A stretch of DNA of 64,000 nt from the NCBI GenBank assembly GCA_033765345.1, contig JANRIC010000166.1, positions 1 through 64,000 of the forward strand, read 5' to 3'. This stretch comes from JANRIC01 sp033765345 (GTDB lineage: Bacteria > Bacteroidota > Bacteroidia > Cytophagales > Microscillaceae). Below are positions 32,498-41,560 of the stretch, in pieces. Position 1 is the stretch's first letter. Each line of letters opens with the position of its first letter. The notes under the pieces are model-generated. The model was given only the letters and a program-made list of their open reading frames with translations, ran no database searches and had not been told where the DNA came from. A program made the translations under genes and the position numbers.

Positions 32498-34427
32498 ACG
32501 TATCTCCTTCCTTTTCAATAAATTTATACTTGCTTAACTTGATTATAATGCAAAAAAGAACTACAACTAGTTCAAAAGAATATTCAAAAACATCCATTAA
32601 GCTGTGTGCAACTACATTTCGCAGGTTTAATCCTGCTTTTTCAGCTAATACATATTTAATTAGTATTCTATCTTCCTCATCAAAATTGGTTTTTTGTTCA
32701 GGCTTTAAAGGTGGTTCGTGAGCCATGTCTGCCAATAAATCATCCAATAGTTTTTCCATTACCAATTTATTTGAGCCCTTCTGCCTAGTTTTAAATGTTG
32801 CAATTCCAATTTTCTCACAAAAATAACGCAAAAGCCCCTCAACTTTTAGGGTTAAACTATCGGTTATGGTAACAAAATCACATTGATAAGTATTATCAGC
32901 AAAGAAGTTATCGAGTTCTTCAAACAACCTTTTTAACCCTGGCTTAAGGGTATCAATAGGTTTGACATCTACTGCCTGACCACGATAATTTCTCACAATA
33001 GCTTCATTAAACCATGTCCCTTCCAAATAGGATATTACAGAAGCATAACTTAACTTCTTTGCTTGATAAGCTTCAATAAAAAACTCTTGCATGGTTTGTG
33101 TACCAATTTGAAAATTGAAAGTATATGAGTTCCAAAAATTAAACTTTTCTTTTTCTTCATCAGTGTGAAACACATCAACCATATTTCCAAATTTATCTAT
33201 TATTGAAATAGGGAGCGTTGAGAGTAAAACTGTTTGTTTGCTTAATTCAACAGAACGGTCTTTAACATTTTGAATTGTATCGTACCATAGAGATGTTATG
33301 AAATGATGAATTATGCCTCTTTCGTCGTTTTCAGCTACCGTTTTTAAAATACGTTCATTTATACGATCAATGTGCTCCTTTGGAAGTTCCTGTCTTATTT
33401 CTGACAACCGAAACTTGCCTCTTAGTTCGGAATAATATCTTTCCAATCTACTAATATCATCAGGAAGATGAATCTGTTGATAGATGCGTAGTGCATCTTC
33501 TGCAAAACTCACACAAGCCATGTTTGCTTTACTTTCTGCATCCATTGCAAGCTTCTCATATAATTTTGCTTTGTATTTTAATAGGTCAGCGACTGGTTTA
33601 TTTCTTTTTTTCTCAATAGCGATGTTACGGTCAATGGCATACATGGCACCCCATACATAAGTTTTTTCAAGTTCCTTAACACCTTCTAAGTTTTTATCAA
33701 CAACTTTCTGAAAGTCGATTAATTTATTTGATAAACGATAATAATCGGATAACAAACCGGAAAGATCAAGTAAAATACGTAAAATGTCACCCTTGGTAAT
33801 GTCCCAATTTTGGTGTGTGTTGAAGATGTACTGAATTATATTAGTCAATTCTGGCTCAAGACCCGATTTTTCTGCAACGCCGAATGCCATACGCAGCGAG
33901 TGGAAGAAATGTAACACATAATGATTTTTTTCATCTCCTTTATCTATTTTAGCATGATACGCTTTACTTAGCTCAAATAACTCATTACAAAGCTGACGTT
34001 TAAAGTCATTATGTCTTGAGGTGGCTGTTTTCTCACCAAAATACACCATTAAACCGTATTCTGTTTTTGCATATAGGTTTTTGCATTCGTTGTAGCGTTT
34101 TTCAAAGTACTCAAAATCTTGTTGGGTATATTTTGTAACATCAGGCCAATAAAGAGGTATTTGGCTGCCATCTTCTAAAGTTTGTGTATTGCTCACTTGC
34201 CAACTTAATCCGTTAATAATTCCCTTTTCATTATCAGGTTTTTTATCGAAAGATTTTTGAACTGAAAATACTTGTCTATCAAGATCAGCAATTGCAGCTA
34301 TATCTTGTCTGCCTTCATGACAAAGTTGTGTGTACACCTGTTGAAATTCTTTATTTATAGTATGCACATCTTCACAATCGTAAGAACTTTCATCTATTTT
34401 TTTTAAATATTTATCTAGTGCATTCAT
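32478..34427 (-). CDS. DUF4209/HEPN-like protein, putative defence or toxin component
   Basis: This is a 649-residue, mostly helical cytoplasmic protein. Near the C-terminus LNLRNVVAHSL (Arg603 to His608) fits the R-x4-H motif of HEPN RNases, and the following hydrophobic helix is as in Apea/DUF4209-type HEPN domains. The N-terminal 500 residues resemble no family I can name. It is the first gene of a three-gene overlapping operon with an antitoxin and a PIN toxin. A charged tail of about 14 residues follows the terminal helix. Possible roles are abortive infection or RNA cleavage; the motif is seen, the activity inferred. Confidence 0.6.
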   Translation of the reverse strand: MNALDKYLKKIDESSYDCEDVHTINKEFQQVYTQLCHEGRQDIAAIADLDRQVFSVQKSFDKKPDNEKGIINGLSWQVSNTQTLEDGSQIPLYWPDVTKYTQQDFEYFEKRYNECKNLYAKTEYGLMVYFGEKTATSRHNDFKRQLCNELFELSKAYHAKIDKGDEKNHYVLHFFHSLRMAFGVAEKSGLEPELTNIIQYIFNTHQNWDITKGDILRILLDLSGLLSDYYRLSNKLIDFQKVVDKNLEGVKELEKTYVWGAMYAIDRNIAIEKKRNKPVADLLKYKAKLYEKLAMDAESKANMACVSFAEDALRIYQQIHLPDDISRLERYYSELRGKFRLSEIRQELPKEHIDRINERILKTVAENDERGIIHHFITSLWYDTIQNVKDRSVELSKQTVLLSTLPISIIDKFGNMVDVFHTDEEKEKFNFWNSYTFNFQIGTQTMQEFFIEAYQAKKLSYASVISYLEGTWFNEAIVRNYRGQAVDVKPIDTLKPGLKRLFEELDNFFADNTYQCDFVTITDSLTLKVEGLLRYFCEKIGIATFKTRQKGSNKLVMEKLLDDLLADMAHEPPLKPEQKTNFDEEDRILIKYVLAEKAGLNLRNVVAHSLMDVFEYSFELVVVLFCIIIKLSKYKFIEKEGDTYDNSSK

Positions 34428-34459
34428 TTTTTGCTCTTAATTATTTTCAATATACTCCT

Positions 34460-34630
34460 TTAAAGGTTCGCTTTTAGTTTATCAATATCGTTCGTGTTTT
34501 TTATACTTGGCGATAACACCCAAATCTTAGCTTGTTTTATCCAAATCAATGAGTATATAAAGCGATTGTCATTGGTTTTTACAAAATTACATTTTAAATC
34601 TAATTCTTTTTTTTGGATTAAAAAAACAAG
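34460..34630 (-). pseudogene. C-terminal remnant upstream of the HEPN-like gene
   Basis: A 56-codon frame (…DLKCNFVKTNDNRFIYSLIWI…, ending KLKANL) has no start codon and stops 32 bp before the HEPN-like ATG. It may be the tail of a deleted upstream member of the same operon. The family is not recognised. Confidence 0.35.
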
Positions 34631-34703
34631 TCAATTTCACATCCAAACAAGCAATCAAATTTCACCTCCCCTTCAAAAATACACATTCTCCACAAAAAAT
34701 ATA

Positions 34704-34711
34704 TATCTTTG
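34704..34711 (+). promoter_or_regulatory. Bacteroidota -7 promoter element of ileS
   Basis: TATCTTTG matches TAnnTTTG exactly and lies 35 bp before the GTG start. No clear TTG -33 element was seen. Confidence 0.45.
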
Positions 34712-34746
34712 CGCTCTAATGGAGTTCATTTAGCATTGATAAACAA

Positions 34747-37700
34747 GTGAAGAAATACAGAGAATACAAAGATTTTAGTTTCCCCGAAATTGAAGCCGAA
34801 ATCCTGCAATTCTGGGAAGAAAATCGCATCTTCGAGCAGTCTGTCAGCAGCCGCGAAGGCAAAGCCACTTTTACTTTTTATGAAGGGCCGCCTTCGGCCA
34901 ATGGAATGCCCGGCATTCACCACGTAATGGCACGCACAATCAAGGATATTTTTTGTCGTTTCAAAACGCTTCAGGGCTTTCAAGTGAAGCGCAAAGCAGG
35001 CTGGGACACACACGGACTGCCCATTGAGCTGGCCGTAGAAAAAGAACTGGGCATCACCAAAGATGACATCGGCAAGACAATCTCCGTAGAAAATTACAAT
35101 AAAAAATGCCGGGAAACGGTCATGAAATACACCGACGTATGGGCTGACCTCACCCGCAAAATCGGCTATTGGGTCGATATGCAAAATCCTTATGTGACCT
35201 ATCACAACGATTATATCGAGTCGGTCTGGCACCTGCTCAAGGAATTGTACAACAAAGACCTGCTCTACAAAGGCTATACCGTACAGCCTTATTCGCCCAA
35301 AGCCGGTTCAGGACTCAGCTCGCACGAACTCAATCAACCTGGTGCCTATCGAGATGTAACGGATACCTCTATCACGGCACAGTTTAAGGTCAAAAAAGAA
35401 ACCGTTTCGGAGTTTTTATTTGAGCAGCCTGACGAGCTGGTGTATATCCTCGCCTGGACAACCACGCCCTGGACGCTGCCCTCCAACTGCGCCCTGGCCA
35501 TTGGTGAAAACATCACCTACGTCAAAGTCAAATCCTTTAATCAATATACCTTTGCACCGATTTCGGTCGTACTCGCCAAGGATTTGCTCGAGAAGCACTT
35601 TTCTTCCAAAAACAAAGACCTCAATCTCAGCGACTACCTACCCGGTGATAAAAAAATTCCTTTTGAAGTGGTGGACGAATTCCCTGGTAAAAAACTCCTG
35701 GGTATTCACTACGAACAACTGATGCCCTATGTGACCAATGAAAATCTAGAGATAAATGCCTTCCGGGTCATCCCTGGCGATTTTGTGACTACCGACGACG
35801 GTACAGGCGTAGTACATACAGCTTCAGTTTTTGGTGCAGACGACTTTAGGGTGGCACGCCAAAACAATGTGCCTGCCGTCCTCATCCTAGATGAAAACAG
35901 CCAGGAAGTACCCCTTGTCAACAAACAAGGACAATTCGAGAAGGTACTCGTAGAGGCTATGAACGTAGATTTGCGCCAAATTGCGCTCAAACACGGCAAG
36001 GACGAACACGCCTACGATCTGCCTAAATACATGAAGCAGGAATACGAAGAAGAACTTCCAGAAGCTTATCTGTCTTCAGATATTCTGATTTCTATCCTGC
36101 TCAAAGAACAAAATAAAGCTTTTAAAGTCGAGAAATACGTCCACTCTTACCCGCATTGCTGGCGCACCGATAAACCAGTACTGTATTATCCGCTAGATTC
36201 CTGGTTTATCCGTACCACCGCCATGAAAGATCGCCTGGCCGAACTCAACAAAACCATCAACTGGAAACCCAAAGCCACCGGCGAAGGTCGATTTGGCAAC
36301 TGGCTGGAAAACCTCGTGGACTGGAATCTTTCGCGGCAACGCTACTGGGGAATTCCCTTACCGATCTGGCGCACCGAAGACGGCACCGAAGAAAAGTGCA
36401 TCGGGTCTGTCTACGAACTTTATGAAGAAGTGCAAAAAGCCAAAGAAGCCGGCCTGATGCAGGAAAACCCCATCGGAGCTTATGAATACATCAGCGAGGT
36501 AGAAAAAGACGAGGATGGTAATATCAAAAATGCCAAAGTGATTGATGCTTTTTATTCGCCCAATAGCTTTGACCTGCACCGCCCTTATGTAGATGAATTG
36601 ATCTTGGTCTCTGAAAGCGGCAAGCCCATGTATCGTGAACCAGATCTCATTGATGTATGGTTTGATTCAGGCTCGATGCCTTATGCACAGTTTCACTATC
36701 CTTTTGAAAATCAGGAAGTCTTCAAAAAAGCCTATCCAGCCGATTTTATTTCAGAAGGGGTAGACCAAACAAGGGGCTGGTTTTTTACACTGCATGCCAT
36801 CGCAGGGATGCTCTTTGATTCGGTAGCTTTCAAAAATGTAGTGTCTACCGGGCTTGTACTGGATAAAGAAGGGCGCAAAATGTCCAAGCGTTTGGGCAAT
36901 GCCGTAGACCCTTTTGAGACGCTGGCCGAATACGGTGCCGATGCCACTCGCTGGTATATGATCTCCAATGCCAATCCCTGGGACAACCTCAAATTCGACA
37001 TCGCAGGCGTGGATGAAGTGCGTCGACGTTTTTTTGGTACTTTGAAAAATACCTATTCTTTTTTTGCACTCTATGCCAATCTGGATGGCTTTCGCTTTGA
37101 TGAGGCAGAAATACCCATGGCAGAACGCCCCGAAAGCGACCGATGGATCATTTCCAAACTCAATACTTTGATCCGGCAAGTAGAAGAAGCTTATGAAGAC
37201 TACGAGCCTACCCGTGCAGCACGCTTGATCCAGGATTTTACAGTAGATGACCTCAGCAACTGGTACGTGCGCTTGAACCGCAAGCGCTTCTGGAAAGGTG
37301 AATACCAAAACGACAAAAAAGCTGCCTATCAGACTTTGTACACTTGCTTGGAAACGATTGCCAAACTCGCTTCTCCGATTGCACCTTTTTATAGCGATAA
37401 TATTTACAGGGATTTAAATGAGGTTTCGGGAAAAAATAGAGCTGCTTCAGTGCACTTGGCTGAATTCCCCCAAACAGACTCCTCCAAAATCGATTTGGAT
37501 TTGGAAGAAAAAATGAATTTGGCTCAGAAAATATCTTCTTTGACACATTCCCTGCGCAAAACCGCCAAAATCCGTGTAAGGCAACCCCTGCGCAAAATCC
37601 TTGTACCCGTACTGGATGCTCAAACTAAAAAACGCATCGAAGAAGTAAGCGATTTGATCATTACCGAAGTCAATGTTAAAGAAGTAGATTTGATTAGCGA

Positions 37701-38229
37701 CGATTCCGGCATTTTGGTCAAAAGCGTCAAACCTAACTTCAAAACCCTGGGAGCAAAATACAAACAGGAGATGAAAACCGTGCAACAGATCATCCTGGGC
37801 TTCGGCAAGGAAGATATTACACAGATTGAGCGGGAAGGAAAACTAAGTAAAGAAGGTTTTGAATTGCTGCTCGAGGATGTGCTCATTAGCTCGCAGGAAG
37901 TAGAAGGTTTCTCGGTTGCGAGCGAAAACGGACTCACCGTAGCCCTGGATACCGAAGTAACCGACGAACTCAAAATGGAAGGACTCGCCCGCGACTTTGT
38001 GAACCGTATCCAGAATCTTCGCAAAGATTCCGGCTTAGAAGTGCAGGATAAAATTCACCTTCAGGTACTTACAGACAATGATTTGGTCAAAAATGCTTTG
38101 ATAAGCCACAAAGAATACATTTCAGAAGAAACCCAGGCACTTTCACTTAATTTAGTAGAGGATTTGAAAAAAGGGGAGGAGTTTGAAATTGAGGAGTTTA
38201 GGCTGGAAGTGGCGATTTCAGTAGCCTAG
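34747..38229 (+). CDS. ileS: isoleucine--tRNA ligase
   Basis: The 1160-residue class I synthetase starts at GTG; no in-frame ATG precedes it after the upstream stop. Signatures are the HIGH-equivalent in PPSANGMPGIHHVMART, GWDTHGLPIE, the editing-domain region TTPWTLPSNCALAI, WDNLKFD, and KMSKR in DKEGRKMSKRLGN. The C-terminal anticodon-binding region is complete. It charges tRNA-Ile and edits Val. It borders the accessory pocket on its left, and a hairpin follows it. Confidence 0.97.
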   Translation: MKKYREYKDFSFPEIEAEILQFWEENRIFEQSVSSREGKATFTFYEGPPSANGMPGIHHVMARTIKDIFCRFKTLQGFQVKRKAGWDTHGLPIELAVEKELGITKDDIGKTISVENYNKKCRETVMKYTDVWADLTRKIGYWVDMQNPYVTYHNDYIESVWHLLKELYNKDLLYKGYTVQPYSPKAGSGLSSHELNQPGAYRDVTDTSITAQFKVKKETVSEFLFEQPDELVYILAWTTTPWTLPSNCALAIGENITYVKVKSFNQYTFAPISVVLAKDLLEKHFSSKNKDLNLSDYLPGDKKIPFEVVDEFPGKKLLGIHYEQLMPYVTNENLEINAFRVIPGDFVTTDDGTGVVHTASVFGADDFRVARQNNVPAVLILDENSQEVPLVNKQGQFEKVLVEAMNVDLRQIALKHGKDEHAYDLPKYMKQEYEEELPEAYLSSDILISILLKEQNKAFKVEKYVHSYPHCWRTDKPVLYYPLDSWFIRTTAMKDRLAELNKTINWKPKATGEGRFGNWLENLVDWNLSRQRYWGIPLPIWRTEDGTEEKCIGSVYELYEEVQKAKEAGLMQENPIGAYEYISEVEKDEDGNIKNAKVIDAFYSPNSFDLHRPYVDELILVSESGKPMYREPDLIDVWFDSGSMPYAQFHYPFENQEVFKKAYPADFISEGVDQTRGWFFTLHAIAGMLFDSVAFKNVVSTGLVLDKEGRKMSKRLGNAVDPFETLAEYGADATRWYMISNANPWDNLKFDIAGVDEVRRRFFGTLKNTYSFFALYANLDGFRFDEAEIPMAERPESDRWIISKLNTLIRQVEEAYEDYEPTRAARLIQDFTVDDLSNWYVRLNRKRFWKGEYQNDKKAAYQTLYTCLETIAKLASPIAPFYSDNIYRDLNEVSGKNRAASVHLAEFPQTDSSKIDLDLEEKMNLAQKISSLTHSLRKTAKIRVRQPLRKILVPVLDAQTKKRIEEVSDLIITEVNVKEVDLISDDSGILVKSVKPNFKTLGAKYKQEMKTVQQIILGFGKEDITQIEREGKLSKEGFELLLEDVLISSQEVEGFSVASENGLTVALDTEVTDELKMEGLARDFVNRIQNLRKDSGLEVQDKIHLQVLTDNDLVKNALISHKEYISEETQALSLNLVEDLKKGEEFEIEEFRLEVAISVA

Positions 38230-38242
38230 AAAAAATACACAT

Positions 38243-38295
38243 AAAATCGGACTCATATCTTGGAAAATTTAATTCCAATGGATGAGACCGATTTT
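38243..38295 (+). terminator. hairpin after ileS
   Basis: AAAATCGGACTCAT at 38243-38256 pairs with 38282-38295 at 13 of 14 positions, around a 25-base loop, and the right arm ends in TTTT. It lies 14 bp after the stop codon. Confidence 0.6.
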
Positions 38296-38426
38296 CTATT
38301 ATCTGCCTACCATGTTATTCATACTTTTTTCATTTCTTAAAGAATGTTAATAGAAGCAACCCTTTCCTGTACCGAAAGGTCTTATAGGTAATAATCCAAA
38401 TTTTACTACTATAATCCCTTCAATTT

Positions 38427-39707
38427 ATGAAAAATTATTATTTGATTATTTTTCTTCTATTTGCAGAAATATTTTGTACTCAGGCACAACTAAGACGGAA
38501 TACTATCGTTGATTTTCAGCTTGAATACGATAGTACAAACCAGATTAATTTCTTTAAACACAAAATAGATATAGGTCTAGTGGCACGTACCCACCACGGC
38601 AAAACCATACGTACCGTAGGTTTGTTAGGGGAATGGATGCATTGGAATGTGAAAGTAAACCCCGGTCAATTTCAGGAAGGTTTAATTACCTTTAATTCCG
38701 AGGATCTATATACGCACAATCATCAGATTCGTGTAAAAGCATCTCCCAAAAATAACCCTACATTACAAAAGGAATACATTATTAAAATTCCTTACCTGGA
38801 AAGCTTCATTTTGACTTATGACACGCTCAAGTCTTTTTCCCCAGGCTACTGGATTCATATTCATCTATGGGGAAATTATAGCAATGGGCAAAATCATAAT
38901 ATCAATCGAACCTACCGTGGAAAGCTTATAGAAGATTTTAGCGTTGACGTTTTGCCCGCATCGCAATTTTCCGGAGACAGTGTGTTGATTCCGGTAGTCA
39001 AATCGGAAGAAGAAATTTACGATTCAGTGTATATCAGCGTTCTGCACAATCTGAATAGCACGATTCAAACTCAAATCGCCATTCCTGTTGATTATGCAGG
39101 AGAATATACTATGGATTTTAATGGAATTAATGGCCAATCAAACGGGAGAGGAGTAAAAGGACAGGATGGGTATCACGGTCCCAGAGTGAATGTTTATGTC
39201 AAATCTTTCAGATATGGCTCAAAAGAGTTTTTGAAAATCAAAGCAGTTTCTGCTGATAAAAAAGATAGCTTAATAATCAATAAGCTTGGAGGAAAAGTGT
39301 TGATACGAGCCAATGGCGGAAATGGCGGAAATGGGGGAAAAGGAATAAGCGGACGTATTGGAGACAACTATAGTGGTAATGGATATGGAGGAGATGGGGG
39401 TGCCGGAGGGAACGGAGGAAATGGTGGGAATGGCGGACAAATAATCGTTTATACGGATATTAATGATTATGACTTTCTTTTTGATCGTATCAACATAGAA
39501 AATGTAGGAGGAAAAGAAGGAATAGGGGGGGGCGGAGGTTCCAAAGGAGTTGGGGATTATGATGGCAATATTGCAGCAAGTATCATCGGAGGAAAAGGTG
39601 GGAGAAGAGGATCCAGAGGAGCAAATGGAATTCCAGGAATTGCCGGGCCTCCGCTAGAAATAAAAATCATATCCACAAAAGAACTCAACAGAGCTTTTGA
39701 AGAGTAA
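38427..39707 (+). CDS. secreted glycine-rich protein
   Basis: The 426-residue protein has a signal peptide (ending CTQAQ) and a beta-rich N-terminal region of about 230 residues with no recognised domain. A Gly/Asn-rich stretch follows at about residues 290-410, including GGNGGNGGKG and GGDGGAGGNGGNGGNGG, then a collagen-like GxxGxPGxxGPP end. No type IX sorting tail is evident. Such low-complexity regions occur in surface or matrix proteins. The function is unknown. Confidence 0.75.
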   Translation: MKNYYLIIFLLFAEIFCTQAQLRRNTIVDFQLEYDSTNQINFFKHKIDIGLVARTHHGKTIRTVGLLGEWMHWNVKVNPGQFQEGLITFNSEDLYTHNHQIRVKASPKNNPTLQKEYIIKIPYLESFILTYDTLKSFSPGYWIHIHLWGNYSNGQNHNINRTYRGKLIEDFSVDVLPASQFSGDSVLIPVVKSEEEIYDSVYISVLHNLNSTIQTQIAIPVDYAGEYTMDFNGINGQSNGRGVKGQDGYHGPRVNVYVKSFRYGSKEFLKIKAVSADKKDSLIINKLGGKVLIRANGGNGGNGGKGISGRIGDNYSGNGYGGDGGAGGNGGNGGNGGQIIVYTDINDYDFLFDRINIENVGGKEGIGGGGGSKGVGDYDGNIAASIIGGKGGRRGSRGANGIPGIAGPPLEIKIISTKELNRAFEE

Positions 39708-39757
39708 ATCTTTAAGCACTCCTAAGTTACTCAAATTATCATGTTGTACTGATCAGC

Positions 39758-39847
39758 TATCAGAAAAGCTGAAATCGGCGTGCAACAATTGGATAACATG
39801 AATGCAGACCAGGTAGTACTTTTGCAAAGAGATGTTCAGGAAGCTTG
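39758..39847 (+). pseudogene. short helical gene remnant
   Basis: About 29 codons (AEIGVQQLDNMNADQVVLLQ and so on) of protein-like composition end in TGA without an identifiable start. It overlaps the 3' end of the DUF433 fragment on the other strand. It is probably a leftover of a small gene. Confidence 0.25.
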
Positions 39848-40063
39848 ATTACAACGGAGTATTTCTGTTGACTGGTGCAATATCTTTTGAGAAAGTTCTA
39901 AAACCTTAAGAACCTGTACCTTTTGCACATTTGGAAAATCGTTTAAAAATTCTTCAATACTTTCCCCAGCCTCTAAATAGTCAAATAGGTTTTTAATAGG
40001 AACTCTGATTCCATTTAAAACGGGGATACCTCCAAGAATTTCTTGATTAATATTGATTACTTT
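39836..40063 (-). pseudogene. DUF433 antitoxin-like fragment without a start codon
   Basis: The frame encodes VININQEILGGIPVLNGIRV, then LFDYLEAGESIEEFLNDFP, the core of the DUF433 (VapB-like antitoxin) domain, and 25 further residues to a stop. The open frame extends upstream to about 40150 but holds no ATG, GTG or TTG. The gene appears truncated at its 5' end; no toxin gene is adjacent. Confidence 0.7.
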
Positions 40064-40332
40064 TATACAATTAACTTTCCAGCTTTTTAAACTAAAATTG
40101 TTGTGTAAAAATACAAAATCTGGTAGCGTATTACAAATAATGTGGTCTATTCAAAAATTAGCCTTTTCTATTAAATGAGAGGATTAAAGAAATCAAGAGA
40201 ATTAATCCTTTTCCTTCTTGATTTTATGAATTCCTTTCATTTCTTTGAATATTTTTTGCACCTAAAATTTATTTTGACTTTATTGCTTTACTAATTCAAG
40301 CTAAAACCAAAAAACCTCAAATCAATCTCAGT

Positions 40333-41205
40333 ATGATAGATATTCCTGTAAGAAAAAACCGCCTTTACCGTGATGTAGAGGTACTTACAACCATCAACCC
40401 GCCTCGAAATTATCGGAATATCCAATCTTTAGACAAAATCGCCGATCACATTTTACAGGAATTCTCCAAACTGGATTGTACTACGCAGGTACAAAGCTAT
40501 CTGGCCAAAGACGAAATCTACAAGAATGTCATTGCTTCTTTTGCTACCGAAAACGAATCCCGAATCGTTATCGGAGCGCATTATGACGTAGACGGCGATC
40601 AACCCGGTGCCGATGATAATGCCAGTGCCGTGGCGGGATTGCTCGAGATTGCCCGATTGGTACACGAGCTAAAACCTAAACTTCGTCATCGCCTAGATTT
40701 TGTGGCTTTTTCGCTTGAAGAAGCTCCTTTTTATTTTACTGATTTGATGGGCAGTGCCATTCACGCAAGCTCTCTCAAAAGATCAGGAGCTTCTGTCAAA
40801 TTTATGCTTTGCCTAGAAATGATCGGCTATTTTAGCCAAAAGCCTGGTTCTCAGAAATATGCTTCTGAAATGTTGTATGATATATATCCACATACTGGTA
40901 ATTTTATCGCTTTGGTGAGCAAAGACGGAGGAGAAAAACTCGTGAAACAACTACAAACTCACATGCAAAAAGTGATGCACCTAGAAATCCAAACCTTGTG
41001 CGCCCCCGTAGATCAGCACGTGGAAATTACACTTTCAGATCACCTGAACTACTGGAAAGAAGGCTACGAGGCAGTCATGATCACTGATACTTCTTTCCTC
41101 AGAAATCCTCATTATCACCAAAAAAGCGATACAATCGATACCCTGGATTTTGACGCAATGGCAGAAGTGGTGAAAGGCGTGTATTGGGCTTTGGTAAATG
41201 TTTAG
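40333..41205 (+). CDS. M28-family zinc metallopeptidase
   Basis: The 290-residue protein shows the M28 metal-ligand set: GAHYD (His83), PGADDNASA (Asp94/Asp95), SLEEAPF (Glu129/Glu130), CLEMIGY (Glu162) and NPHYHQKSDT near the C-terminus. It lacks a signal peptide, so a cytoplasmic aminopeptidase or glutaminyl-cyclase-like role is likely. It stands alone: a family A element follows 44 bp after the stop, and a gene-poor spacer precedes it. The start is the first ATG before the conserved region. Confidence 0.86.
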   Translation: MIDIPVRKNRLYRDVEVLTTINPPRNYRNIQSLDKIADHILQEFSKLDCTTQVQSYLAKDEIYKNVIASFATENESRIVIGAHYDVDGDQPGADDNASAVAGLLEIARLVHELKPKLRHRLDFVAFSLEEAPFYFTDLMGSAIHASSLKRSGASVKFMLCLEMIGYFSQKPGSQKYASEMLYDIYPHTGNFIALVSKDGGEKLVKQLQTHMQKVMHLEIQTLCAPVDQHVEITLSDHLNYWKEGYEAVMITDTSFLRNPHYHQKSDTIDTLDFDAMAEVVKGVYWALVNV

Positions 41206-41249
41206 TGAAGGAAATTAAGCCCCATGCCTGTTTTGCTGTAAGTATCTTC

Positions 41250-41350
41250 GGTAGTATTCAAGATGTAATGCTGAAATAAAAAAAACGCCCGGCTTTGTGT
41301 CCTCACAAAGCCCCTTTTTGAACGAACAGTATTACTTGTTTAACACTACC
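41250..41350. mobile_element. family A MITE-like element, copy 4
   Basis: This 101-bp copy has hairpin GGCTTTGTG-TCCT-CACAAAGCC, nearly identical to the 30932 copy. The flanks GTATCTTC and GCATCTTC match at 7 of 8 positions, consistent with an 8-bp target duplication. Confidence 0.92.
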
Positions 41351-41412
41351 GCATCTTCTTATGAATTGCACGAACGGTTATTTTTGAATGAAGAGAATTA
41401 AACAACCCCCCC

Positions 41413-41472
41413 TTAATTATTTTAATTGCTTTAATTATTTTAATTGCCTTAATTGCTTTAATCATTTTAATT
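41413..41472. repeat. 10-bp AT tandem repeats (TTAATTRYTT)
   Basis: Six degenerate copies of TTAATTRYTT are bounded by a C7 run before and a C6 run after, ending about 90 bp before murC. The unit is related in feel to the 9-bp repeats at the window start. Confidence 0.8.
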
Positions 41473-41560
41473 CCCCCCAAAAAATCATTTTCTCTTCCCT
41501 TCATGGAAACATGCACAGCTTTTTGTAAATTGCCGGAGAATTTTCGCTAAATGATAAAAA

